DNA of 64,000 bases from Crocosphaera chwakensis CCY0110 (GCF_000169335.1 NZ_AAXW01000016.1:36508-100507); one strand, 5' to 3'. Shown: positions 25,808 to 35,538, counted from the stretch's first letter. Notes: generated by a model not told the origin, from the sequence alone. Numbers and translations are program-made.

Positions 25808-27166
25808 ATGAAAGCATCTCAACTCCTCAAAAGCTACGAACAAGGAAGACGGGATTTTCGAGGGGAAAACCTCAGAGGACAATCATTTAAAGCTAAATAT
25901 TTAGTCAATATAGACTTGAGGGAAGCAGATATTCGGGGAACTAATTTTGCTCAAACCAACCTCACAGGGGCTAACTTGAGTCAAGGGAGAGGAGGATTAC
26001 AAAGACGTTGGGCAATCACGTTAATGGCGTTTTCGTGGCTGCTATCAGCATTATCAGGGGTATGTTCAGGATTTGCAGGAAGTTTTGTGGTACTAACCGC
26101 CGAGAGTGGAAACTTGATCAATCAAATAGCAGGGGGGACAGCGATTATTATTTTGATGATTTTTTGTATTTTTAGTTATTTTCAGGGATTAGAAGGGGGA
26201 TTAGGGTCAGTTGTGATTTCTTTAATGGCAACGGCGGTGATTGCAGTCGCTTTTGCTGAGTCTTTGCCCTTTTCTTTGTCGGTGGCTTTTTCCTTTGGCG
26301 TTACCTTTGTGTTTCATTTAGTGGTAGCTATTATTGCCGCGACGCTTGGGGCGATCGCAGGTGCAGCAGCAGGGGCGATCGCGGGAACGGCCGCCATTGC
26401 AGGGGCTTTTCCGTTTGCTGTGATTATTGCTTTTACGATGGCAGTGGCAGAAGCCGAAGTCTTGTCTTTCACCATTGTTGGTTCAGGAATTGCTGCTGTA
26501 GCGGTTACTTCACTAAGTGCTTATTTGGGTTGGCGTTCTATTCATAACGATCCTAGAGATGCATGGATTCGTAACATTGCCATTGCTTTTACCTCTATTG
26601 GCGGAACCAGTTTTTACCAAGCTAATCTCACAGAGGCAGATTTTACCCAAGCCATTCTAAAAAGTACCGATCTCAGACAAGCTATCCTAATACGGACTCG
26701 TTTTGACCACACTTTAAAATTAGAAAGTGCCAGAGTAGGAGAGACGATTCTCCGTAAACCTGCCATTCGAGATTTATTGAAGGATCTTCATCTGGGTTAT
26801 TTTCAAGATTATAGACAAGCTAATTTACGAGGAGCTAATTTAGCAGGTGCTAATCTTAAAGGAATCAATTTAAAACAGGCAGATCTCACCAATGCCACCT
26901 TTCGAGGGGCTAATCTCACCAACGCAAATTTAACGAAAGTGTTGGCTAGTAACACCGATTTTTCGGAGGCTATTTTGACAGGTGTTTGTTTAGAAGGATG
27001 GAAAATCGATCAACACACTCAGCTAAAGGGTGTAATCTGTGAATATATTTTTTTATTAGAAAGACCTGATCAAGAAGGGAGTCGAAAAAGGCTTCCTGAT
27101 GACCCAAATACAAATTTTAACGCAGGGGAATTTGAAAGGTTTTATCCCAACATTGTTAATAGTTAA
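25808..27166 (+). CDS. Pentapeptide-repeat protein with a central membrane domain
   Basis: A 452-aa protein with two pentapeptide-repeat blocks (A(D/N)Lxx): residues of about 20-58 (FRGENLRGQSF, ADIRGTNFAQTNLTGANL) and about 270-395 (FYQANLTEADFTQAILKSTDL, then ANLRGANLAGANLKGINL). Between them lie about 200 residues of very hydrophobic, Ala/Gly/Ile-rich sequence with several probable membrane helices, partly Ala-rich (GAAAGAIAGTAAIAGA). Pentapeptide repeats form a right-handed beta helix, usually for binding. Known examples of split architecture are of unknown function. Confidence 0.8.
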   Translation: MKASQLLKSYEQGRRDFRGENLRGQSFKAKYLVNIDLREADIRGTNFAQTNLTGANLSQGRGGLQRRWAITLMAFSWLLSALSGVCSGFAGSFVVLTAESGNLINQIAGGTAIIILMIFCIFSYFQGLEGGLGSVVISLMATAVIAVAFAESLPFSLSVAFSFGVTFVFHLVVAIIAATLGAIAGAAAGAIAGTAAIAGAFPFAVIIAFTMAVAEAEVLSFTIVGSGIAAVAVTSLSAYLGWRSIHNDPRDAWIRNIAIAFTSIGGTSFYQANLTEADFTQAILKSTDLRQAILIRTRFDHTLKLESARVGETILRKPAIRDLLKDLHLGYFQDYRQANLRGANLAGANLKGINLKQADLTNATFRGANLTNANLTKVLASNTDFSEAILTGVCLEGWKIDQHTQLKGVICEYIFLLERPDQEGSRKRLPDDPNTNFNAGEFERFYPNIVNS

Positions 27167-27170
27167 CGTC

Positions 27171-27317
27171 TGATACCAAATCCGCTTATTTTAGTAGAGT
27201 AACATTTTTTCTCCCTGCTCCCTGCTCCCTGCTCCCTGCTCCCTGCTCCCTGCTCCCTGCTCCCTGCTCCCTGCGTCAAGACTTAATACTATACTATCTA
27301 AAACGGATCTAGTATGA
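27171..27317. repeat. Inverted-repeat element with CTCCCTG heptamer tract, copy 2
   Basis: It has the same inverted ends as the element at 11653-11764 (TGATACCAAATCCGCTT against AACGGATCTAGTATGA) and the same TAGTAGAGTAAC sub-terminal sequence. Here the tract is nine perfect CTCCCTG units (27211-27273). A further TTCCCTG run of about 2.6 units follows at 27320-27340. Confidence 0.9.
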
Positions 27318-27694
27318 CTATTCCCTGTTCCCTGTTCCCTCCCTTGATGCGCTACCTCCATCATTAGAATGAGGAAATACTATCAACTGAGATTAACTTT
27401 CACTACTTCAATAACACTATCCCAGTTGGATTCGTGCATTAAAAGAGCATATCTATTGTTAACTTTTCCAAAGAAAGAGAGAAGAATCTAGAGTTTATTG
27501 GCTCTATCTCTATCTTGGGATATATCAAGATAGTTATTAATTCCTGCTTAAGATAGAGGTAATGAAATAAATAAATGATTAGACTGTATAGTATGGCTAA
27601 TCGAATATTTTTGACTAGCTATTTTAAAACCAAAATAACCATAAAAAAAAGTTTTTCTTTTTTATATTTTACTATTTTTCATGGAGGTAAAATT
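27318..27694. other. Intergenic stretch with IS remnant and a small hairpin
   Basis: It holds the TTCCCTG run, the fossil IS end (27359-27422) and a perfect 8-bp hairpin, CTATCTTG / CAAGATAG, with an 8-nt loop at 27510-27533. An open frame that starts at 27575 has no ribosome site before the real start of the next gene. Confidence 0.5.
27359..27422 (+). mobile_element. Remnant 3' end of an IS1-family element
   Basis: This 64-nt stretch matches the 3' end of the IS at 46151-47113 (that IS read as its complement), including the transposase tail and terminal repeat. The tail reads HH-stop-NEEILST here against HHYNEEILST in the intact copy (TAT to TAG). The end AACACTATCCC corresponds to the AACACTACC-type IS end. 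No other part of the element remains. Confidence 0.8.
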
Positions 27695-27934
27695 ATGTCC
27701 AAAAAAGAAATTTATCACACTGAGAAAGTAACAGGAAATATTAATGCTAGACCTGCTAGTTCTGAAGAAGTTTCCTATCGTGATGGATACGTAGATGGTC
27801 AAATAAGGGAAAAATACAAACAAAACCAACTTAAAAATCGTGATAACAATAACGCAACAGGTGGGTTATTATTAGGGATTTTTTTAACTCTTGCGATCGG
27901 TCTAGTTGCTGGTATATCTGAACTTCCCCTTTGA
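27695..27934 (+). CDS. Small single-helix membrane protein (79 aa)
   Basis: The start is ATG 27695 with GGAGG at 27683-27687; earlier in-frame ATGs have no ribosome site. The protein has a soluble part with SYRDGYVDGQIREKYKQNQ and a C-terminal membrane helix, GGLLLGIFLTLAIGLVAGI (about 54-72). The YRDGYV...GxxxE motif occurs in small conserved cyanobacterial proteins of unknown function. It ends just before the IS1634-type element. Confidence 0.72.
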   Translation: MSKKEIYHTEKVTGNINARPASSEEVSYRDGYVDGQIREKYKQNQLKNRDNNNATGGLLLGIFLTLAIGLVAGISELPL

Positions 27935-27988
27935 CAAAATGCCATAACGTATGCTGCGTGAAGGATACGCCGAATTAGCCACCTGTCT

Positions 27989-29776
27989 TTACTGGGTACA
28001 AATTGAAGAAATACCTAGTAAATCTAAAGCTTTTTGTTGCAGTTCAGTGGGTCGAGTTATTTTGTCAAAAACGTATTTTCCACTCTCTAAAGTACACTCG
28101 ACTGTATTTAAGCAAATTGTTCCCAAATCTTCTATTAAGGTGCGGAAGCTATGAACTGGGAAGTTATCTTCAGTGCGTTTTTTTCTATCTTTAGCAACCG
28201 CAGAATCACTACGACTAGCTTTGATGATATCTTGATAGTTGTCATCAATTTCTTCATCTTCAAATAATAAAGGAGCTAATTTTTGTTTTAAATGCCATTC
28301 AACGTAATAAGCTAACATACATAAGAAAATATGCCCTTTTACTCTGTCTCCCTTATAATGATAAATAGGACGCACTTTTGTCTTGGAAAATTGCTCTACT
28401 TGGGGAAACCCCAAGACCGCATTTTCCGCTAAATCAATAGATTTATAACAACGGAAAGCTTCCTCTACAGAAGATAAACTTTTATACGCTTTGACCACTT
28501 CAAACCCATCCATCAAAGTTTTATCTACAGAAGTTCTCAAAATATAAATCCCATCTAAAGCTATTTCTTGGTCAATTAATTCTTGTTTACGCTCATAAGT
28601 AAATTCTGAATCTGTGATGTTTAGATTATAGTATTTATTAATTTTATACTTGTTTAAGACTTTTCCAACTCTTAAAGCTATTTTATCGGCTCCTTTCAAA
28701 GCTCTTTTTTCTCTTTTCGTGGCTTTAACAATCAAGTCAAATTGTTCTTCTACTATTCGTAATAATGCTTCTCTTTGTTTCTGATTTTTAGCAGCTATCA
28801 ACGGGTTTCGACAAGCAATCAATCTTTCATGTGGGTAATCTTCACTTTCAAACTCAACTAAATTCACCTCATCAAATAATCCTAATTGAATTGACTCTAC
28901 TTCTGCTAATTTTCTAATGCTTGCTTTAGTTAAACCACTAATATAATCTAATCCTTCCACTGGTTTAACTAATTCTTCAATATTTGAAGACGTTAAGATC
29001 CCTCTATCTGTTACCCATACTACGTTATGAACACCAAACCTTTTCCTAACTTTTTCTATTTGACTTTTTAGTGTCTTAGTATCTGAAGTATTTCCTTCAA
29101 AAACCTCTACAGCGATAGGACAACCATTCTGGTCACAGAGTAGTCCAAATACTATTTGCGTTTTCCCTTTCTTTTTATCTCGATTATATCCATATTTTCC
29201 TAATTCGCAGCTCTTTCCTTCCAAATAAGTTGAGGTAACATCATATAAAACTAATGAGCCATTATCTAAATGCAAACCAGCTAATTTATTTTCAATTTTC
29301 TCTTGTTTGTTGACTAACCAATCCAAAGCTTCATAGAGTTCGTCTTCGTCAGCCTTTTCTAAGTTTAAAACTTTTCCTAAACTATTACTAAACGTTTTCT
29401 CATGGAATCCTCTTGCTGTGGCTAATTTAGATTTAGGATTGATAATTCTCGCAATTATCATCCCCAAAACTAGGTTTCTAGTTCGAGAGGGAGTTTTAGC
29501 AATAATTTTGTCTAAACCTAACTTTTTAATCGTCTCTAATATGACCATTATATGACCGTGTGGACGGCTTGAAATTACCTCAAAATTATCGGGTATTGTT
29601 TCAGTCATTGAAACTTTAGCCCCTTTTAAAACCAGTTTCATATTATCAACAACATCATCTGGCAATGTTGATAAATTTGCCAGGGTTCTTTTTCTGACTT
29701 GATCTCCTTCTCTATAAGATTCGCGAAGAAGAACAGCCGGTGGGGAATTTCTGTTAGGAACACGCTCTATATACAT
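27989..29776 (-). mobile_element. IS1634-family insertion sequence, transposase ORF
   Basis: A 595-aa DDE transposase of the IS1634 group. Visible parts are LYDVTSTYLEG (first Asp), FGVHNVVWVTDRGILTS (second Asp) and YKSLSSVEEAFRCYKSIDL with the final Glu region. The N terminus (YIERVPNRNSPPAVLLRESYREG) is typical. The frame is intact, so the element may still be active. I could not define clean terminal inverted repeats: both ends carry GGGTACA on the plus strand (27994-28000 and near 29839), which is a direct rather than inverted match. The span given is the ORF only. Confidence 0.9.
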
Positions 29777-29908
29777 GACTACTATTTTAGCTTAGTTCCC
29801 TTCTTACTGTCCATTAAGAAATATTACGATTTACATGGGTACAGCGTCGGAGTCTAATCTCTATATCCCTTGATAGATAGGCTTTTTAGCTTCGTGTACT
29901 AGATTTGT

Positions 29909-30310
29909 ATGGGGGTAAGTTCAGGTATATTTTACTCTATTTTTGCTCAACAGCAAGAAACTGATCAATCTCCAGCTATTAGTGAGGAACAAAAACCTAA
30001 TCAGGAAACGACCATTATTGAAAGGACACAAGAGCTTATTCCTATCCCTGTTGAATCTAACGAGACAGTTGAACAACAACAACCTAACCAGGAAACAACA
30101 GTGATTGAAAAAACAAAAGAAATCATTCCTGTCCCAGTGCAACAAGCACCCGAAACGTCTTCTCCAGAACCAAAAGTAGAAATTAATGTTCCTTCTTCGA
30201 TACAACAAAATCCGTCTGAACCTCAATCTTCTACAAATCAAAATCCCCCTGAAAACGAGGCTCCTATCAATTCAGCTACGAACGAAACTGTAGAACCTCC
30301 TCAACAGTAA
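29909..30310 (+). CDS. Pro/Gln/Glu-rich repeat protein, possibly 5'-truncated
   Basis: A 133-aa low-complexity protein. It contains two imperfect 20-residue repeats, PNQETTIIERTQELIPIPVE and PNQETTVIEKTKEIIPVPVQ, then a Ser/Pro/Gln/Asn-rich tail. There is no ribosome site before the ATG, and the start lies 133 nt from the IS1634 transposase. The gene may have lost its true 5' end when the IS landed. The short hydrophobic start (SGIFYSIFA) could be the end of a membrane helix. A good terminator follows, supporting a real gene. Confidence 0.55.
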   Translation: MGVSSGIFYSIFAQQQETDQSPAISEEQKPNQETTIIERTQELIPIPVESNETVEQQQPNQETTVIEKTKEIIPVPVQQAPETSSPEPKVEINVPSSIQQNPSEPQSSTNQNPPENEAPINSATNETVEPPQQ

Positions 30311-30365
30311 ATTTTAAAAAAGTTATTTTTAAAATCTAGTTTATCGCCATAATTTTTATAAAAAG

Positions 30366-30387
30366 GAAGCAAAACTGCTTCTTTTTT
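30366..30387 (+). terminator. Rho-independent terminator
   Basis: GAAGCA, loop AAAC, TGCTTC, then TTTTTT, 55 nt past the stop of the repeat protein gene. Confidence 0.85.
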
Positions 30388-30424
30388 CTTCGTTTTTTGA
30401 AATGCAGTGACAGCTTACTATTCC

Positions 30425-31639
30425 CTATTCCCTATCTTGATTAACTCCCATATGGGACAATAAAAAACGAGCAATTCTTTCAGAAGCCCCAGGGGGTCCG
30501 AAACGGGCTTTTCCTTTTTCCTCGCACTCGTGTAAATAAGATTGATTTGTAACGGTTTTAGCAACACATTTAGCTGCTTCTGTGAGGGTTTCGGAACTGG
30601 CTGGTCCTTTGCCGATGGTTTGGGCGCAACTACCAATCAAACGGTTTTGTGCCTCAGCAAATTCATAGGTAAACTGAGGGCCTTCTCCAGGGACTTGAAT
30701 AACCGGTTTACCTAAAGCAATGCCTTGATCCACCGCTAATCCTGCCATGCCTAACATTAACGTACAGTTGTGTAAAATGTCATTAAACCCATCAGAATAA
30801 CAGAAGACTTCTACGGTTCCTTGTTCAGTTTTTTTGCTTAATTTATTCTCTTCATATTGCCATCCTTCACTATTAGCAATCGTTGCTAATTCTTGCATCA
30901 CTTTTGGTACTAATGCAGCCCGAAATTGTATGTTTTCAGGGGACATTATCTTAACAATTTCTAGAATAAGATTGAGTTGTAGCTTAAAGTTACGAACCGC
31001 TTCAGGTAAGCGTGATCCGGGCAGTAATGCAACCATAGGAATATCGGACTTTAATTGTAAATCTTTCCCTGTGGGTTGCAATTTATCGAGGGAAGGAATA
31101 CCTCCAAACTGCGCTTTACTGATGCCTTGTTTTTTTAAATCTTTGGCTGTATAAGGATCTCTAGTAAACACCGCTAAACAACGAGGCGATCGCAAAAAAG
31201 TCCCAATAAACGGCCCAACATTTAACTTTCCTTCATATAAAGCAGATAGACAGGAAATAAAAGAAACGTAAGGATAGCCTGTCGAATAAGCAAACCCTTG
31301 GGATACAGTGTCACCAGTTGCCATAATTAAATCGCAACTAGGGGCATATTTCCAGACTGCTTGTAACTGTCGCCAAGTTAACCCCACTAACCCTGCTTTT
31401 AAGTCTGTCAGTAAGCGTAAACGGTTAATATAAGAAAATCCGCCAGAGGGCATATTTTGGGTTGGGCCGATGATGGGTACATTTAAGCGACGATAGGCGT
31501 TCCCTTCCCCCACAATGGGCATGGCCGCCACATCTAAATTAGGATACAGTTGTAATAGGGTTTCAATGACATAGGATGAGTGATTATCCTCTCCGTGGCC
31601 ATTGCTGATAAATAATATGCGTTTAGACGGTGACGACAT
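30425..31639 (-). CDS. Lipid-A-disaccharide synthase-related protein
   Basis: A 404-aa GT-B-fold protein related to LpxB: ILFISNGHGEDNHSSYVIETL at the N terminus, VALLPGSRLPEAVRNF (nucleotide-binding loop), and a C-terminal LMLGMAGLAVDQGIALGKPVIQVPGEGPQFT. Cyanobacteria with typical lipid A pathways carry a separate LpxB; this related family is widespread in them, with an unknown glycolipid-type substrate. Its 3' end runs into TTCCCTA repeats (30419-30435). It is monocistronic. Confidence 0.82.
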   Translation of the reverse strand: MSSPSKRILFISNGHGEDNHSSYVIETLLQLYPNLDVAAMPIVGEGNAYRRLNVPIIGPTQNMPSGGFSYINRLRLLTDLKAGLVGLTWRQLQAVWKYAPSCDLIMATGDTVSQGFAYSTGYPYVSFISCLSALYEGKLNVGPFIGTFLRSPRCLAVFTRDPYTAKDLKKQGISKAQFGGIPSLDKLQPTGKDLQLKSDIPMVALLPGSRLPEAVRNFKLQLNLILEIVKIMSPENIQFRAALVPKVMQELATIANSEGWQYEENKLSKKTEQGTVEVFCYSDGFNDILHNCTLMLGMAGLAVDQGIALGKPVIQVPGEGPQFTYEFAEAQNRLIGSCAQTIGKGPASSETLTEAAKCVAKTVTNQSYLHECEEKGKARFGPPGASERIARFLLSHMGVNQDRE

Positions 31640-31723
31640 AGATTTTCCTGTTAGATTTTTTCTATGGTTATTATTTAACCTTAAATCTTGAAGTTTACAC
31701 CATCACCGTCTTAATGAGTAAGG

Positions 31724-33340
31724 TTAACTAACTAATATTTTCCCTTCGTACTCTCCTATATCAAGAATTAATTGATTGTCGGATGCTTGATACTCTTCAT
31801 CGTTGAGATAATCGTTCCAATCTGTCGAATTAGGAAAATTAGGAATTCTATAATCTGATAAAGAATTACCTGAAAAATTAAGTACAACAACCACACGAGA
31901 ATCTTCGTTATCCCAACGATGATAAACTAAGACTTTATTATCAATATCTTCGTGAATAAAGTCAATATTATCGGTATGCAAAGCATTAGTTTGGGTTTTT
32001 AACCTTATCAGTTTTTGGTAAGTCTCAAACAGATTTTTGTTACTCTCATTTTCTAGTAAATTCCAATTGATACTTGATTCTGCATCTGCATCATATTCTC
32101 CGAACTCATTTCCCATCCAAAGTAAGGGAACACCGACGGTTGTCATTAATAATATAGCTCCTAACTTAGCTCTTTGAAAGGCTTCTTCTTCAAAAATATT
32201 GCGATCGCCTAATTCACTGAACACGGATTGATGATCATGACAGGAAATATAATTAATGGTACTAATAGCCCCTTGATAACCTTGTTGTTTACAATTAACA
32301 ACTTCTTTTAAGTCTTCAAAATTATAATTATCTCCACAAATATGAACAATGGCTTGCTGATAAAAACTTTCGTGCCAACAAGCATCAACGGGTCGATCAA
32401 AACCAGCTAACTGAGGATTTTCTGGTATATATTCTGCGGTATTAAAAAAGGGTTTATCTCCTGTAGAATTTCTCGCTTGTTCACTTAACCAATCTAAAAA
32501 ATCATAGTTATCAATTTGTTTTGCTGCATCGTAACGAAACCCATCAATATGATATTCTTCAACCCAAAACTTAACGACATCACCAATAAATTGCCAAGCA
32601 GGTTTAATGTCTAAATTATCGTCATAATATTCATAATCAAATTCGGGACCCCAACTATGATCGGGATCATTGGGTTGTTCGCGATACCAATAATCATGAT
32701 TAATTTGGGTTAAAGGGTTTTCTGTATCAGAGTGGTTAAAAACACAATCTAATAAGACACGAATTCCTTTACCATGACACTCATCAATCAAATATTTTAA
32801 GTCTTCTGATGATCCATATCTGGGTTCAACTGCAAAATAATGACGAGGGGTATAACCCCATTTTTTGTCTTCAGGAAAAGCTTGTATCGGGATTAATTGA
32901 ATGGCATTAATTCCTAATTCTGATAAATAGTCTAGTTGCTCTATAATTCCTTTAAAATTTCCAGAAAATTTATTAACAAATAATTCGTAAATAACTAATT
33001 GCTCATTTTTGGGTAAGGAATGATCGTCATTTTTCCAGACGTAAGTATCGATTATTTTTTCACCCTCTTTAACACGAACTACGCTATTTCCACTCTCTGT
33101 ATTTATTTCTTTTGCATAAGGATCGTTAATTTCTACCCATTCATCGGGATCTAAAAAGGGAGATTTACTTTGCACACGGAATTGATATTCATAAATCCCA
33201 TCTTCTAATTCTACTTTTGTGCGAAAATAACCGTTTTCGTCCTTCTCCATTTCAATGTCTGACCAATCAGAAAAAGACCCTTTTATGGTTGCCTTTTCAT
33301 TGTAAGGAGCAAATAACTCGAATTCAATTAAATTTGCCAT
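31724..33340 (-). CDS. Alpha-amylase-family glycoside hydrolase (GH13) with N-terminal CBM48-like domain
   Basis: A 538-aa enzyme. Residues 1-90 resemble a CBM48/E-set domain (FELFAPYNEKATIKGSFSDW). The GH13 catalytic signatures follow: DCVFNHSD, DGFRYDAAKQ (nucleophile Asp), FFNTAEYIPEN (acid/base Glu) and YISCHDHQS (transition-state Asp). A C-terminal beta domain ends the protein. No signal peptide is present, so it acts on cytoplasmic glycogen or maltodextrin. Debranching or branching specificity cannot be told. Glycogen is the usual cyanobacterial store. Confidence 0.9.
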   Translation of the reverse strand: MANLIEFELFAPYNEKATIKGSFSDWSDIEMEKDENGYFRTKVELEDGIYEYQFRVQSKSPFLDPDEWVEINDPYAKEINTESGNSVVRVKEGEKIIDTYVWKNDDHSLPKNEQLVIYELFVNKFSGNFKGIIEQLDYLSELGINAIQLIPIQAFPEDKKWGYTPRHYFAVEPRYGSSEDLKYLIDECHGKGIRVLLDCVFNHSDTENPLTQINHDYWYREQPNDPDHSWGPEFDYEYYDDNLDIKPAWQFIGDVVKFWVEEYHIDGFRYDAAKQIDNYDFLDWLSEQARNSTGDKPFFNTAEYIPENPQLAGFDRPVDACWHESFYQQAIVHICGDNYNFEDLKEVVNCKQQGYQGAISTINYISCHDHQSVFSELGDRNIFEEEAFQRAKLGAILLMTTVGVPLLWMGNEFGEYDADAESSINWNLLENESNKNLFETYQKLIRLKTQTNALHTDNIDFIHEDIDNKVLVYHRWDNEDSRVVVVLNFSGNSLSDYRIPNFPNSTDWNDYLNDEEYQASDNQLILDIGEYEGKILVS

Positions 33341-33421
33341 CAGCTTTCATCAATTCAACTATCAAATTGATGGTATCGAGACGTTATGAAAAACGCCTCT
33401 ATCCAGGGAAATAAATAAAAC

Positions 33422-33781
33422 TTAACTATCGGTTAAATCAACCCAAATATTTCCCTCTTCGGTTTTCACAGGAAAGACAGATAAGGCTTTTTCTTGAGAG
33501 ATCATGCCCATCGCTTTGCCCACTAAAGGTGGCCAAGGAGTCCACTCTTTTACTGCTCCTGTTTTAAGGTCAAAAGCACTGCGGTGCATAGGACAAACTA
33601 AATCACCATCTTCGTTAATTTTAGCTTTTTTTAAAGAAATTTTTAGATGAGGACAGCTATTTTTTACCGCATAAACTTGTCCGTTATGATTTAACAATAA
33701 TATGTTATGATTCTCTGTCTTTACCACTTGACGAGAACCTATTGGCAGGCTATCAACAGCAAGCACTTTTGTCCAACTCAT
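33422..33781 (-). CDS. Rieske [2Fe-2S] protein
   Basis: A 119-aa soluble ferredoxin-like protein. The cluster-binding motifs CPH (about 42-44) and CPMH (about 62-65) are spaced as in Rieske domains, coordinated by Cys-His pairs. The flanks (GSRQVVKTENHNILLLNHNGQVYAVKNSCPHL and AFDLKTGAVKEW) fit small NirD/BphF-like Rieske proteins. No oxygenase partner is adjacent, so its electron acceptor is unknown. Confidence 0.9.
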   Translation of the reverse strand: MSWTKVLAVDSLPIGSRQVVKTENHNILLLNHNGQVYAVKNSCPHLKISLKKAKINEDGDLVCPMHRSAFDLKTGAVKEWTPWPPLVGKAMGMISQEKALSVFPVKTEEGNIWVDLTDS

Positions 33782-33871
33782 GGTTAATTATTTTCGATAG
33801 ATCAGATTATTACTTTAGCATTTTAAGAGAAGGTTTCCGACAATTTATGACTGGTAATAATTCTTATTAAT

Positions 33872-34795
33872 TTAATTAACTCGATGATTATTATCAAAAT
33901 GTATTCTTGTTCCTGCCCATTGTAATTTTTCTCGTAGGGTTTGATAGAAAGAATAATTTTCTCGTAAGACAATAAATCTGGCCATACAATGAGCCATTTT
34001 TACTGATATCCATTGACCCGGCCAAATAGAAGTCGCTAAAGAACTATCAGTCCATAACTTAGTATTGAGTTCATAATCTCCTAGGGGCCAAATATCAACT
34101 ATCGAACCCGGCGGAATAACAATGGGACGACTCGACAAACTTAAAGGACAAATAGGGGTAACGGCGATCGCATCCATTCCAGGGTGAATAATGGGACCAT
34201 TAGCAGAGGCGGTGTAACAAGTTGAACCGGTAGGAGTCGCCACTAATAAGCCATCCCCTTGATATTGATCAACCACTTCCCCATCCACTTCTAGTTCTAA
34301 AATAGCGGTGGGCATTCGGTCAATACTAGCCGGTTTGATGCACATTTCATTGAGACAGTAGAAGCGATCGCTACTAGACTGAGGAGAACAGCGATCGCCT
34401 TCACATACCCGCGCCTCTAACATCATCCTCTGTAACATGGCATAGCGATCGCCTTGTAAACGATGCCAAACTTGTTGAGTATCTCTAAATAACTCAAAGG
34501 GTTCGGTTAAAAAGCCTAAATGTCCCCCAACATTAACCGCTAAAATAGGAATGCTTTCTGGGGCTAGTTGTCGCGCGGCCGCTAAAATTGTGCCATCTCC
34601 TCCTAAAACGATGGCTAAGTCAATTTTTTCTGATGCAGAGGAAAGAAACACAGGATAAGGGTTATCTTTATAGCCACTCGGACCCATCAATACTTTACAG
34701 TCGAGGACTTCTAATTCTTTAGCACACCGTTGCGCCCATTTTTGGCTTTCGATGTCTCCTGCCTTATAAGCAATGATGACTTGTTTCAGTTCCAC
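33872..34795 (-). CDS. nadK: NAD(+) kinase
   Basis: A 307-aa NAD kinase that phosphorylates NAD to NADP. The GGDGT motif (LAIVLGGDGTILAAARQL, about 61-78), the NxxG NVGGHLGFL segment and the C-terminal GDGLLVATPTGSTCYTASANGPIIHPG are all present. It starts with GTG at 34795. Cyanobacteria often have two such kinases; which one this is cannot be decided from the window. Confidence 0.94.
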   Translation of the reverse strand: MELKQVIIAYKAGDIESQKWAQRCAKELEVLDCKVLMGPSGYKDNPYPVFLSSASEKIDLAIVLGGDGTILAAARQLAPESIPILAVNVGGHLGFLTEPFELFRDTQQVWHRLQGDRYAMLQRMMLEARVCEGDRCSPQSSSDRFYCLNEMCIKPASIDRMPTAILELEVDGEVVDQYQGDGLLVATPTGSTCYTASANGPIIHPGMDAIAVTPICPLSLSSRPIVIPPGSIVDIWPLGDYELNTKLWTDSSLATSIWPGQWISVKMAHCMARFIVLRENYSFYQTLREKLQWAGTRIHFDNNHRVN

Positions 34796-35034
34796 GTTAA
34801 TCTACTAGATAGTGATCTTTATTTTTATTGTCAACCCTCTTTATAAAGAAAGGGGAAACTTTAGTTACATTTTAACGATAGTGATCACTGTTAAGTGTTC
34901 ATTGTTCACTGGTCACTGATCACTGACTCTCTACCCTATACTTTAGATACATTGCATCTTTTTGAGTTTTGATTATCTTAATAAGTAGGGCTAATTAGCC
35001 TAGTCTTTATTGTGATGGAGTCAACGAATCAGTT

Positions 35035-35415
35035 ATGAACCCTTTACGACTTGTTAATTATCTTTGGCCTGCCTTTATCAGTATGATCATTTTAAGTGCG
35101 ATCGTGGCTTCTTTACCGGAAGTATTGGCCAATCAACCCTCGGTTACTAACGTCGAAACCGTTGAACCCTTAGAAGCTTCTACTGGGGAGTGGCAAGACT
35201 TGCAAGGGTTAGAAGTCAAAGACAGGGAACAATGGTCTTGGGATATTGAGGAAAGTGACGGCATTATCTCTGAAAATATCGAGTACAATGTTTCACCAAA
35301 TTTGTTAAATGAGTCTGATTTAGTTGATGTTGAACAGGAGGATGAAGACTGGGAAAATAGCCACCGAGGTGATCCTAAAAGCAGTGGCGGGTTAGTTCCT
35401 TTGGCTGAATTTTAG
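35035..35415 (+). CDS. Exported acidic hypothetical protein (126 aa)
   Basis: The N terminus is a signal peptide or anchor (LWPAFISMIILSAIVASLPEVLA). The rest is acidic (many Glu and Asp) with ESDGIISENIEYNVSP and a Gly/Ser-rich end. I recognise no family. The start is ATG with weak upstream GATGGAG. It is divergent from nadK. Confidence 0.6.
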   Translation: MNPLRLVNYLWPAFISMIILSAIVASLPEVLANQPSVTNVETVEPLEASTGEWQDLQGLEVKDREQWSWDIEESDGIISENIEYNVSPNLLNESDLVDVEQEDEDWENSHRGDPKSSGGLVPLAEF

Positions 35416-35486
35416 GTTAGTTTAAATTTGGCGATCAATTAACTATTTACTTGAGCTTAAGATCGTTTTTTTTTCAGAAAATAGCA

Positions 35487-35514
35487 TAGGGGCTTAAATT
35501 CATTAAAACCCCTA
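35487..35514 (-). terminator. Possible terminator of the DUF1036-like gene
   Basis: TAGGGG and CCCCTA arms enclose a 16-nt partly complementary loop. There is no clear T-run, so it is only a candidate, 25 nt past the stop codon. Confidence 0.35.
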
Positions 35515-35538
35515 GAATTATCAATAACTATTGATTAG

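Noticed and set aside
27211..27273. CTCCCTG tandem tract as a CRISPR array
   Set aside because: The units are contiguous 7-mers without spacers, so it is a microsatellite within a dispersed element.
27951..28194. Two plus-strand open frames at the end of the IS1634-type transposase
   Set aside because: They are antisense to the 3' end of a clear transposase and lack any protein-like features.
29921..30241. A 106-codon Arg/Phe/Leu-rich minus frame
   Set aside because: It is the antisense of the Pro/Gln/Glu-rich gene and its composition follows from that gene's codons.
30418..30636. A short minus frame overlapping the LpxB-like gene
   Set aside because: It is an alternative frame of a well supported gene.
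34880..34930. Run of TTCACTG/TCACTGA-like short repeats near nadK as an operator
   Set aside because: The units are irregular and resemble the loose heptamer repeats scattered in other gaps; no regulator site can be defined.
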